In this document: positions 26,308-36,585 of the stretch, in pieces | Layout: every line of letters starts with the position of its first letter | How positions within the stretch are numbered: position 1 is the first letter of the stretch | Source of the DNA: Aplectana chamaeleonis | Lineage: Eukaryota; Nematoda; Chromadorea; Rhabditida; Cosmocercidae | DNA: 64,000 bases | Assembly: GCA_029168955.1 (NCBI GenBank) | Contig: JAPDOI010001079.1 | Span: 62,001 to 126,000 of the forward strand | Reading direction: 5' to 3' | Notes under the pieces: model-generated | What the model was told of the DNA's origin: nothing | Databases searched by the model: none | Seen by the model: the letters and a program-made list of their open reading frames with translations, nothing else | Made by a program: the position numbers and the translations under genes

Positions 26308-28214
26308 TATATTCAAGAAATCAATAAAATATTTTTGTATTGAAGGTGAAAAGCATGGCTTCGCGAAGTTCTTCTGTTTCCCATTTGCGTTTCCGTATTT
26401 CCGGAGTTTTTTGGGAAGTTCCGCTTCCGTTTCCGACTTTTTGGGCCCGGAAACGGAAGAAAATAGGGCTGCACGGGTAGAGGTAGCGGGTCTAGGCAAG
26501 TGTGCTTGAAGGCATCATGAGGGGCTGAAAATACCCTCAATTTCTTGCGTTCAATCGAATATCTGAGCCTGGCCGAGATCCCCAACAAAGTTCTGGTTTC
26601 TAAAATTAGAGGCAGATCGAAAGCGAATTTTCCCATTGTCACCGAGTAGTTTTCTTTTACTTTTTGAATTTAATCGTGCGGTATTTACTTCGATAGGCTT
26701 CAAAATAAATGTTCATCAGAAAACCAAGAAAGTTGTCGGTGTGAACCTCTAGGTTGACTTCTATCGGACCTGAACACGCAACGCTGCCGCCCGCTTCATC
26801 TGCACCTGATACAGCCTGGACTGTTTCCTATAGGACAGGCTGTACACTGCTGCGTAGGGGCAGCCACACATACTAAGTAATTTTTAAAACTGCCTTTTCG
26901 AATTTTTTCAGGGGCCAAGACTCGAAATCGTGGATTGACTCATAGTGATTTTATGTAGTTCAAAAAATTGTTAGTTTATTGGCTAAAACCATAGGTTATC
27001 GAATGAGACTGTAACCAATGAGCAGCGACGAAACGCGAAGATGAGACAGCCCATAGTTTTCTGATCTCTTCCGTTTCCGCCTTTTTTGACCATTTCTCTG
27101 CCGTTTCCATTTGGGAAAATCTTGAAAAAGATTTCTGCACAACCCTGGTGGAAAGGATTAAGACTTTTCTGTTGACTGTGGCTTTTGGCCCAGTACTTGT
27201 CCCAATTCCAATGAGAATTTTCTCAGAAAACTACCAGAATGAAAAAAGAGCTCACCTTGTGACGAGATTAACAAGAATTGATCTCAAATGTGCTTCTGAG
27301 CTTTAAAAGAAAAAAAGTTTCAAGGTAAATTTCGAGGAAGAATTCTATCACGGACTCCTATGATTACCTACCTAGATGTTAAAAACTGTTGGAACTCACC
27401 ATTGAGATTAGAATATCGATTATAGAGGAAAGCAGCCGGGTCGGCCATGCTCTGAGGTGGGAATTGGTCAGGACAGGCTGTGGTCCGTGGCACTGCGAAC
27501 GTTACAACCACATGCGATCAGCTGTTCGTCGGGTGCAGAAAGTTCTCCTTGATGACAGAGACGCAGAATTCCGAAGTGAACCCATGACATACGGCTTCAA
27601 GAAGTACACCTGTGCACAAAACATACTTTAGAGATGCTGTGTAACTGCTTTTTTGTTGGCTTCGCAGCTGAGGCTGAACAGGAATTCTAGGAATTCTAGC
27701 GGCTTGTATTGTCGGTTTCAATTTTTTCAGTAAACGGCTACCTTCGCACAATTGCTTTTACTTCGAAGGCGACGCCAGCAAAATCGTTCATTTGTCTTAT
27801 TGTCCGTGATCAGTAGGATTTTCCCCCAAAGTTGAGAGCTCTTGTGGATTTAGACCTCGAGAAATCACTTCAAAAAATTGTGCCGGATTTCATAATGTGT
27901 AAGACTCGTAATAGTATTACTTTGAGAGCAGCGTACCCGTGCGGGGAACCGAATTTGTTCTTTTCTCCTCACTCCAATGCTTGAACCTAGTGGAGACAGT
28001 TGGCAAAGCTTGAGCCCTCTATATTACGTATAATAATTAACACAACAGCCACATGGAAACTTCTCTGTTGTCTGAAAAATCGTTTTCGCAGTCGATCTAG
28101 CACGAAAACAGAAGCGCCACAACTGCTCGTTGAGGTAATGCAAGAATAACAAATCTTTTTTTCTGGAAGATCTCATCATTCCAAGCATTGTGTACCGAAA
28201 GCTCTTTATTTTCA
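26308..28214. other. Non-coding region, possible hAT-like remnant
   Basis: TTTCCG words cluster at 26385-26460 and 27060-27110, and a CTGCACAACCCTG end lies at 27137-27149 with a GGGCTGCACGGG match near 26466. This resembles the ends of a decayed hAT-like element, but no 8-bp duplication could be matched. Nothing else is recognisable. Confidence 0.3.
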
Positions 28215-29145
28215 AGGGCATCGTACGCTCAAAAAATCGTATCTCATTTTTTCATGTTTTTGCGCAGGCAATTCTTTGACATACAGAATAAGAGTGGAAA
28301 GACTCCACAACGTGTCGGGTGCAATACGTCGGAAGTTTTTTCACAAACGTCGGATGAGTTTTTTTGCCTTAAAGGCATCGTACGCGCAGAAAACCGTAAA
28401 TTATTTTTTCATATTTTTGTGTAGCTTGGCCTCTCTAGTGAACGAAAATGTCGAAGGGGCCCATGAAAAACCTTCATTTGTAAAGAAAAGTCAATAGAAA
28501 CACATTGTAAATACAAATTTGAATTTCGCGCCAAAATCCATTTAGAGGTTTTTCTGCTTTTCGAGACCTCGTCACTGTCATTTTCGGAGTTTTTCTGCAT
28601 GTGGAGTCCGTTCCGTAACTATTTTTCATGTTGTCTTACGGTCGCATTAACATTCTAGGAAAAAGTGCTAGATGACTGGTGAGAATTGGTGACGGTTCTT
28701 CATCTTTGACGCCTTCCAACCTCATTGCCCAACGTTTTTAAAGTTTACCAGTATGGTCAACCGGGGTCAATCATGAAATTGAGCCTGAAAAATGAAAATT
28801 GATTTTCAACGCGAACGATGTCTTTGAACTTAAAAAGTGGGTGAATTTCTCTAGCCTTTCGTTCATTGGAACTTATTCAAAAAAAAGTATCCATTGGGCA
28901 AGTTTGGATGATAAATTTCCCGAATTAAAAAATTTAAATGCTGAGTCATACGCGCCTGTGATAGCGCTTCTATTCCTTTTGCTAGATGGTTAGTGAAAAC
29001 TGGTGGCGGATCGTCATTTTGAACCACTCAAAGTTCGAAACCATATGTTTTTGACGCGCGAAACCCCACCCACGTGGTCCACCGGGCTCATTTGTGAAAT
29101 TGAGTCCAAAAAATGAAAATTGTGTTTCAGCGCGAACGATGCCTT
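28215..29145. mobile_element. TTAA element, family A2, split by a nested family A1 copy
   Basis: The left part (28215-28368) matches the start of the A2 copies at 29687 and 31953 (CATTTTTTCATGTTTTTGCG, GTGCAATACGTC). After the insert, the A2 sequence resumes at 28828 (GTGGGTGAATTTC) and runs to GCGAACGATGCCT at about 29144. Its right TTAA (mutated to TTGA) is shared with the next element. Confidence 0.8.
28373..28823. mobile_element. TTAA element, family A1, nested copy, 451 bp
   Basis: It starts AGGCATCGTACGCGCAG after TTAA (28369-28372) and ends ACGATGTCT before TTGA (28824-28827). It closely matches the 456-bp copy inside the LINE at 20674-21129 (shared TTGTGTAGCTTGGC, CCCATGAAAAACCTT). 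Confidence 0.85.
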
Positions 29146-29149
29146 TTGA

Positions 29150-29682
29150 AGGCAGTGGTCGCGCTCAAATATGCGCGTCTTCTTTTCCTCTCTAAACCCT
29201 TTTCCGGGTATAGAGTAGTAGAACCTATAAGAAAAAATCGCGAGAAAAACGCTGTTCTCTTTCGATGATGGACGAGTCCACCCCACATCATCGGCATCGA
29301 TGATCTCTAATATCAAGAACATCGATGATCTCTAATATCAAGAACATCAGCTGGCTTGAACTTGAATTTCAATCAATGAACTTTCGGATTTATGTACACA
29401 TCTAGTCAAAAATGATGCTTGAAGTGCTTGCTTTCATTGTTCAACTGTTTTATTAGGTAAATTTGCATTTATTTATTCCTCTGAGTGTCGACGATTTTTG
29501 ACTGCTTGGCATAAGACTGTGATCTTTCTGTGCACTTGTGCACGAACTGGAGTTTTAGGGTCCTAATAACTCTAATTCTAGCCCGTTTTTCACCGCGCTA
29601 CCTTCATAGTTTTTGAGCTTTTTTTGATCTGAGCTGATTTTTGTAGCTTTTTTGATAACGTTTTTCATCGTGACCTCTGTCT
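29150..29682. mobile_element. TTAA element, family B, 533 bp
   Basis: It starts AGGCAGTGGTCGCG and ends CATCGTGACCTCTGTCT, and is joined at both sides to A2 elements by single TTAA-type junctions. It matches the B copies at 32600-33144, 36669-37218 and 48041-48592. Confidence 0.85.
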
Positions 29683-29686
29683 TTAA

Positions 29687-30240
29687 AGGCATCGTACGCG
29701 CAAAAAACCGTATCTCATTTTTTCATGTTTTTGCGCAGGCAATTCTCTGACATACAGAATAGGAGTTGAAAGGCTCCGCAAAACCATCGACTTTTGCTAA
29801 AAAAGTCATCTTGAAATGTCTCGAATTATTCGCTTCCCACCCCTCCGTCGATTTCGGTGTGTCTGGTGCAATACGTCTGAAGTTTTTTTCGCAAACGTCG
29901 GATGTATTTTTTGCTTCAAACTTATTAGGTGGGTGAATTCCTGTTGCCTCTTCTTCACTGGAACTTATTCTGAAAAATAAAGTATCCATTGGGCAAGTTT
30001 GGATGTTAGAATTTCCCGAATTAAAAATTTCAAATGCTGAATCATCCGCGCATGTGGTGGCGCTTCTGTTCCTTGTGCTAGATGGTTGGTGAAAATTGGT
30101 GGCGGATCGTCATTTTGAACCACTCCAACTTCAGAACCTCATGTTTTTGACGCGCAAAACTTCACTAACGTGGTCCGCCGGGCTCAATCATGAAATTGAG
30201 CCTGAAAAATGGATATTGGTTTTCAGCGCGAATGATGCCT
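29687..30240. mobile_element. TTAA element, family A2, 554 bp
   Basis: It starts AGGCATCGTACGCGC after TTAA (29683-29686, shared with the B element) and ends GAATGATGCCT before TTAA (30241-30244). It has the same length as the copy at 31953-32506. Confidence 0.88.
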
Positions 30241-30244
30241 TTAA

Positions 30245-31948
30245 GGAGTTTTCGACAATAGAAAGGGAAAAAGAATTCCGAAAAAGGGAAAAAGAACTAA
30301 GGAGTTTAGGATGCTAAAGTTTAGGATGCTTAAGTTTCGGACGCTTTTGTATTACACATAATACTTCAAGTTGGCATACTCCGAGATTTTTGATAGAATT
30401 TTTCTCCGAAATTTGAAAAATTTGTGTGCCCTGTTTGCTATACATATGTCACCACCTCGTAGGCCTACCTGCCCGAAATAGGAAAAAAGATACGGTTTGT
30501 TGCGCATACACTGCCTTTAGAAGGCATAAAAGCTTCAGTTTAGAGCGTTACCGACCCTTGAAGATAATGGAGCGTGTGCGATAGAGAACTGAAAGAGAAT
30601 GCGATCAGAGTGGTGTGAAAATGTGAAAATCCTTGCATGGAAACACGCTTCCTTTTTGAAGTTTTTTCTTGTTCTTGAGGAGCTTCGAGCTATGTACTCC
30701 CTCCGCTGAACCGCATGGTTCTTCCTCGCCTGACTCTGAGAGTGTTCTCAATCCGAAAGTTTTTTTTTGATAAAACTCCTCCAAATTTCGACAAAAATAT
30801 GAAGCTCGCGAAAAACTTGAAACTTCAGTGCTGTGCCGTCTGAAGTCACTACGAATATAAGCTTTGCGTTCCCCAACCTGAATGTTTCGAATCTCAATGC
30901 AAACCCCCGTTCAGGGCCATGTCAGAGCTCTCCGATTTTTGAACCTATTATGTACCTTGTTGGTTATATTCGCCTTTCTCCCTGAGCTTCGAAGGAAACT
31001 CTCTTGGAATTGTGACAATGTGAGAATCCCTCACTGAGGAACTCTACTAATCTTATATTTAGAAAGGAACTTCTGCATCTGGCAAACTTCGCAGGTTGTT
31101 GTGCCCGTTTCTTTGATTGATTTAAAAGCTTCAGACGCCCTGAGTGATCATTGATACCTTCTTCAATTGAAAAGCGACAACTAGTCGACTACATAGAACC
31201 AACTGATCATTTGCCATTTCAAAGGGACTTCACCAATCTGTTGAAGAAAATGCTGAAAGATCATACGGTTCATGATCAAATTAGGAGCTCAAGAAATAGA
31301 AACGAGGAAAGAATAAAATTATTCGCTCAAATTTAAAGATTTGAGTAGCCTAATTTTTGGTCTCCTCTGGTTAAGCTGAATAAAAAGTCCACCAAAACAT
31401 GTTCGAAACCCTACATGCGTTCGATTTCATGATAATCGACCTCATGTCAATGGTTGCGAGTTAGTTTCGGAACAACTTAGCACATTTGATCTACGATTCG
31501 AACAACTGCAACTCTGTGTTCCCCTCGCCGCATCGAACCTGCGAGCTTGATGGTAGCAACGGCGCGACCACGCACTGCACCATTGGATCACACCAGCCAT
31601 CTCGCTAGCAGTTCCCATACAGCGCGCCTTGACTGGCAAAATGAGTTGACACCAGATTCTTTGAATTAGTATTGAGCTTCGAATTAAAGTGCAGCGTTTG
31701 TGAAAATAGTATCTAAACGAGCAACAAAGCGTAAATTGAGGGTCAGGTCGACCTTTTTTTGAGAGAACGGAGTGTCACTTAGGGAAACAAATTATATTCT
31801 ACAGAATCTTTGCTGACTGTCCTGAAACACTTCATTCACCAAGAGAACTTTCTTCGCCAAGTAATGGAGTTTCAAGCGGAGAAAATAGGCTAAAATTGAT
31901 GAAAAAATATGGAAAAGAGGCGCTCTCAAGGATACCTTCTTTTACGTC
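30245..31948. other. Non-coding stretch, 1.7 kb
   Basis: The first 290 bp (to about 30530) resemble 54800-55190 (shared CTCGTAGGCCTACC, AATACGGTTT-type and GAAAAAGAA words), so they are a dispersed repeat. In the rest, a 60-codon open frame at 31151-31336 is at background level and shows no known motif. No gene is supported. Confidence 0.4.
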
Positions 31949-31952
31949 TTAA

Positions 31953-32506
31953 AGGCATCGTACGCGCAAAAAACCGTATCTCATTTTTTCATGTTTTTGC
32001 GCAGGCGATTCTCTGACATACAGAATAAGAGTGGAAAGGCTCCACAAAACCATCGACTTTTGCGAAAAAATTCATTTTGAAATGTCTCGAATTGTTCACT
32101 TCCCACCCCTCCGTCGATTTCGGTGTGTCTGGTGCAATACGTCTGAAGTATTTTTCGCAAACGTCGGATGTGTTTTTTGATTCAAACTTATTAGGTGGGT
32201 AAATTCCTGTTGCCTCTTGTTCACTGGAACTTATTCTGAGAAATAAAGTATCCATTGGGCAAGTTTGGATGTTAGAATTTCCCGAATTAAAAATTTCAAA
32301 TACTGAATCATCCGCGCATGTGGTGGCGCTTCTGATAATTGTGCTAGATGGTTAGTGAAAATTGGTGGCGGATCGTCATTTTGAACCACTCCAACTTCAG
32401 AACCTTATGTTTTTGACGCGCAAAACTTCACCAACGTGGTCCGCCGGGCTCAATCATGAAATTGAGCCTGAAAAATGGATATTGGTTTTCAGCGCGAACG
32501 ATGCCT
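31953..32506. mobile_element. TTAA element, family A2, 554 bp
   Basis: It starts AGGCATCGTACGCGC after TTAA (31949-31952) and ends GCGAACGATGCCT before TTAA (32507-32510), an intact duplication. It is nearly identical to 29687-30240. Confidence 0.9.
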
Positions 32507-32599
32507 TTAAGTAAGAAAATATTCTAAATATGTGGGTATGCTGCACTGAGTGCGTTTCTTAGCCCCTCAAACAATCTTGGAGCTGGTACCATTATTTGA

Positions 32600-33144
32600 A
32601 GGCAGTGGTCGCGATAAAATATGCTTGTCTTCTTTTCCTCTCTAAACCCTTTTCTGGGTTCAGAGTAGTAGGACCAATGAGGAAAAATCGTCAAAAACCG
32701 CTGTTTCGGGTCAAATTTGAAGCCTGAACTTTCTTGTCTTTTGATGGCGGACAAGCCTCCTCCACATCATCGACAACGATGGTCTCTGATATCAAGAACA
32801 TCAGCTGGCTTGAAATTGAATTTCAATCAATGAGCATTATCCTTCGGACTCATATAGTCAAAAACATTGACTGAAGTGCTTGCCTTCATTGGTCAACTCT
32901 TCTCATTACGTAAATTAGAGTTAAACTCTTCCTCTGAATGTCCATGATTTTTGACCGTTCGGCATGAGGCTGCGATCTTTTTTGCGGTGCTATGCACGTG
33001 TGCACGGACTAGCACCTTTGGCCCCTAGAAATACTAATTATAGCCCGTTTTTAACCGCCTTACCTTCATTGTTTTTCAGCTGTTTTCTATCTAAGCTGAT
33101 TTTTATAGTTTTTAAGATAACGTTTTTCATCTCTACCACTGCGT
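32600..33144. mobile_element. TTAA element, family B, 545 bp
   Basis: It starts AGGCAGTGGTCGCGATAAAA after TTGA and ends TCTCTACCACTGCGT before TTAA (33145-33148). It contains the CTAAACCCTTTTCTGGGTT block common to family B. Confidence 0.85.
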
Positions 33145-33148
33145 TTAA

Positions 33149-33790
33149 ATCAGATCAGCACTGTGCATAATTTCCAGAAACTCTGTCAGAAACAACGATG
33201 GAGAAGCAGGTTCTATTTCTTTTCCTATCATGAATTTAGGTTCTTTACAAGTCTTTCCAATCTCCTGCCGTTACATAGCCAAACTCATCGATAGATTAAC
33301 ATCTCAATCGCAGGTTTCCGCCGACGATTAAAGTGAACTAGCGATTATTCACGTTGACCCCATCACAACAATCCCCACAGCTTTTCAAAAGTGTTTGGCC
33401 ACGACAGATTAGCGAGGCTGCCTCTGTTCAGAAGCCTGTGGAGCTGCTCAAGAGCCGGCAGTGGATGGATGTACATGAATCTTTCGAAAATTATGTTTCC
33501 ATCTTCTGCTTCGATTCCCCTTTAACTATTATGTACACGGCTCACCATAATTCCCACTGCGCTACACAAAAAAAAACAATTTTGGGGAATATTTGATTAA
33601 TAGTTTGTAGTTTGCATTCTAGCCTATTTTCGAATGGAGCAGACACGCTCAAAAATGGCATCGTTTTTATCCTACTATATATATTTTGGTAAATTTGTGT
33701 GTGCGTGTGTGTGTGTATGTATGTATGCGTTTCTCTGTGTGTTTGTTTGACCGTTTATTCGGCTTGACTTTCAAGACGGGCGACCTTATG
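33149..33790. other. Non-coding stretch ending in a GT microsatellite
   Basis: No gene is supported. Positions about 33696-33728 form a short GT/TATG microsatellite. From about 33735 the sequence GTGTGTTTGTTTGACCGTTT matches 40000-40020, the left flank of minisatellite copy 3. Confidence 0.4.
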
Positions 33791-36470
33791 GGTACGGGCT
33801 CAAGAGCGCGCAGAACGCCGTAGAAAGTGTGTGGGACCCAAGGTAGAGTGCGCCGGACGCCGTAGTAAGTGTGTGGGACCCGAATGTGAGCGCGCCAGAC
33901 GCCGGAGAAAATGGGCGGGCCCCAAATGGGAGTGCTCTGTATGCCGCAGAAAGTGTGCGGGACCCAAGGGGGAGCCCGCCGGACGCCGTAGAAAGTGTGT
34001 AGGACTCGAATGCAAGTGCGCAGGACGCCGTTGAAAGTGTGCGGGACCCAATGTTGAGTGCGCCGGACGCCGTAGAAAGTGTGCGGGACCCAAGGTAGAG
34101 TGCGCCGAACGCCGTAGAAAATTTGCGGGACCCAAAAGGGAAAGCTCAGGACGCCGTAGAAAGTGTGCGGGACCCAAGGTGGAGTGCGCCGGACGCCGTA
34201 AAAGTGTGCGGGACCAAAGGTAGAGTGTGCCGGACGCCGTAAAAAGTGTGCGGGACCCAAGGTAGAGTGCGCAGGACGCCGTAGAAAGTGTGCGGGACCC
34301 AAGGTAGAGTGCGCCGGACGCCGTAAAGGTGTGCGGTACCCAAGGTAGAGTGCGCCGGACGCCGTAGAAAATTTGCGGGACCCAAATGGGAAAGCTCAGG
34401 ACGCCGTAAAAGTGTGCGGGACCCAAGGTAGAGTGCGCCGGACGCCGTAGAAAGTGTGTGGGTCCCGAATGTAAGTGCGCCAGACGCCGGAGAAAGTGGG
34501 CGGGACCCAAATGGGAGTGCTCTGTATGCCGAGGAAAGTGTGCGGGACCCAAGGGGGAGCCCGCCGGACGCCGTAGAAAGTGTGTGGGACCCGAATGCGA
34601 GTGCGCAGGACGCCGTAGAAAGTGTGCGGGACCCAATGTTGAGTGCGCCGGATGCCGTAGAAAGTGTGCGGGACCCAAGGTAGAGTGCGCAGGGCGCCGT
34701 AGAAAATTTGCGGGACCCAAATGGGAAAGCTCAGGACGCCGTAGAAAGTGTGCGGGACCCAAGGTAGAGTGCGCCGGACGCCGTAGAAAATTTGCGGGAC
34801 CCATATGGGAAAGCTCAGGACGCCGTAGAAAGTGTGCGGGACCCAAGGTAGAGTGCGCAGGACGCCTTAGAAAGTGTGCGGGACCCAAGGTAGAGTGCGC
34901 CGGACGCCGTAGAAAATTTGCGGGACCCATATGGGAAAGCTCAGGACGCAGTAGAAAGTGTGCGGGACCCAAGGTAGAGTGCGCCGGACGCCGTAGAAAG
35001 TGTGTGGGACCCGAATGTAAATGAGCCAGACGCCGGAGAAAATGGGTGGGACCCAAATGGGAGTGCTCTGTATGCCGTAGAAAGTGTGCGGGACCCAAGG
35101 TAGAGCGCGCCGGACGCCGAAGAAAGTGGACGTTACCCGAATGCGAGTGCGCAGGACGCCGTAGAAAGTGTGCGGGACCTAAGGTAGAGTGTGCCGGACG
35201 CCGTGGAAAGTGTGCGGGACCCAAGGTAGAGTGCGCAGAACGCCGTAGAAAGTGTGCGGGACCCAAGGTAGAGTGCGCCGGACGCCGTAAAGGTGTGCGA
35301 GACCCAAGATAGAGAGCGCCGGACGCCGTAGAAAATTCGCGGGACCCATATGGTAAAGCTTAGGATGCAGTAGAAAGTGTGCGGAACCCAAGGTAGAGTG
35401 CGCAGGACGCCGTAGAAAGTGTGCGGGACCCAAGGTAGAGTGCGCAGGACGTCGTAGAAAGTGTGCGGGACCTAAGGTAGAGTGCGCCGGACGCCGTAGA
35501 AAACGGGGGGACCCAAATGGGAGTGCTTTGCGTGCCGTAGAAAGTGTGCGTGACCCAAGGGGAGCCCGCCGGACGCCGTAGAAAGTGTGTGGGACCCGAA
35601 TGCGAGTACGCAGGACTCATAAAAAGTGTGCGGGACCCAAGTGGGAGTGCACAGGACGCCGTAGAAAGTGTGCGGGACCCAAGGCAGAGTGCGGCGGACG
35701 CCGTCGAAAGTGTGTGGGACTCAAAGCGATTGCGCCGGACGCCGAAGAAAGTGTGCGGGACCCAAATTGAAGTGCGCAGGACGTCGTAGAAAGTGTGCGG
35801 GACCTAAGGTAGAGTGCGCCGGACGCCGTAGAAAGTGTGCGGGACCGAAGTAGGTTAGCGCACAGCTTCAAAATCGTTTTGTGCATCTATAAGTGAGTGT
35901 ATACCACCCCTTTCTTCACGTCCCCTCCCCTTAACCACTCATTTCAACTGCTTAGCTGTTTATATACACCAACCTTTCTAAATCGGTTTTATATACGATG
36001 GAAATGTGAGTTAATCAAAATATGCATCCAGAAAACACAAACATCATTACACTTCATTTGGCAATAAAGGTAGCAGGGTGTCGGTTGGTCATGGAGGCGT
36101 TCTCTAAATCTCAAACAGCGGTTGTCTTTATCTTTACAGAATTGAATATAAATGAACTACCACTTTAGGACCTCTTAAAGCTAAGAAAGGGTCGGTGTGC
36201 AACTGCATAAGAAAGGAGGCTAGCAGGGTTTGCATGGTTTGAAATGGTTTGTAATTTCTGATTCCTCGAGCGCTTTCGTCGAAACCAGCTCATGGGCTGG
36301 CGCAACCGTACTCCAGCAACAGAGGCCGGCGATACCCGGCAAGCGTGAGAACTTCGAACGCCATCTCACATAGAATCAGCGGAGTTCGATTCATTCGCCT
36401 TATACTTAAAATGCCGGCGAAGCCGGCAAATGGGCCGGCGTAGCCGGACCCCAGTAATATAAATCGAAGG
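33680..36470 (+). mobile_element. Minisatellite-bearing element, copy 2
   Basis: The left flank (33735-33790) matches 40000-40060. The right flank (35880-36070, CATTTCAACTGCTTAG onward) matches 40820-40930 and the inverse of 2050-2260. The GCCGGCGAAGCCGGC block at 36412-36450 matches 41226-41270. The exact outer ends are not fixed. Confidence 0.6.
33795..35852. repeat. 42-bp minisatellite, about 49 units
   Basis: The unit contains GACGCCGTAGAAAGTGTGCG and GGACCCAAGGTAGAGTGCGC, with an exact 42-bp period and base substitutions between units (GGTAGAGT, ATGGGAAAGC, GGGGGAGCCC variants). The 14-codon period keeps frames open on both strands, producing up to 488 codons on the minus strand (33800-35266, repeat GPAHFLRRPAHSTL) and 188 on the plus strand (34458-35024). 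No splice signals, conserved domain or start context support a gene. Confidence 0.93.
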
Positions 36471-36585
36471 TTTGGAGCTACATAGTGGCATAGGAAACTA
36501 ACAAAAAACAACAAAACCTGAATGCAAAGAGAGGAATAACCATTGTTTCTGTTATAGGGTGAAAGTGGACGAGTTACTCCGCAGC

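Noticed and set aside
33800..35266. 488-codon open frame on the minus strand, and 188-codon frame on the plus strand, as repeat proteins
   Set aside because: Both lie wholly inside the 42-bp minisatellite, whose period is a multiple of three; no splice sites, start context or domain supports them, and opposite-strand frames are open as well.
33795..35852. CRISPR array
   Set aside because: The 42-bp units are head to tail with no unique spacers, and the context is eukaryotic.
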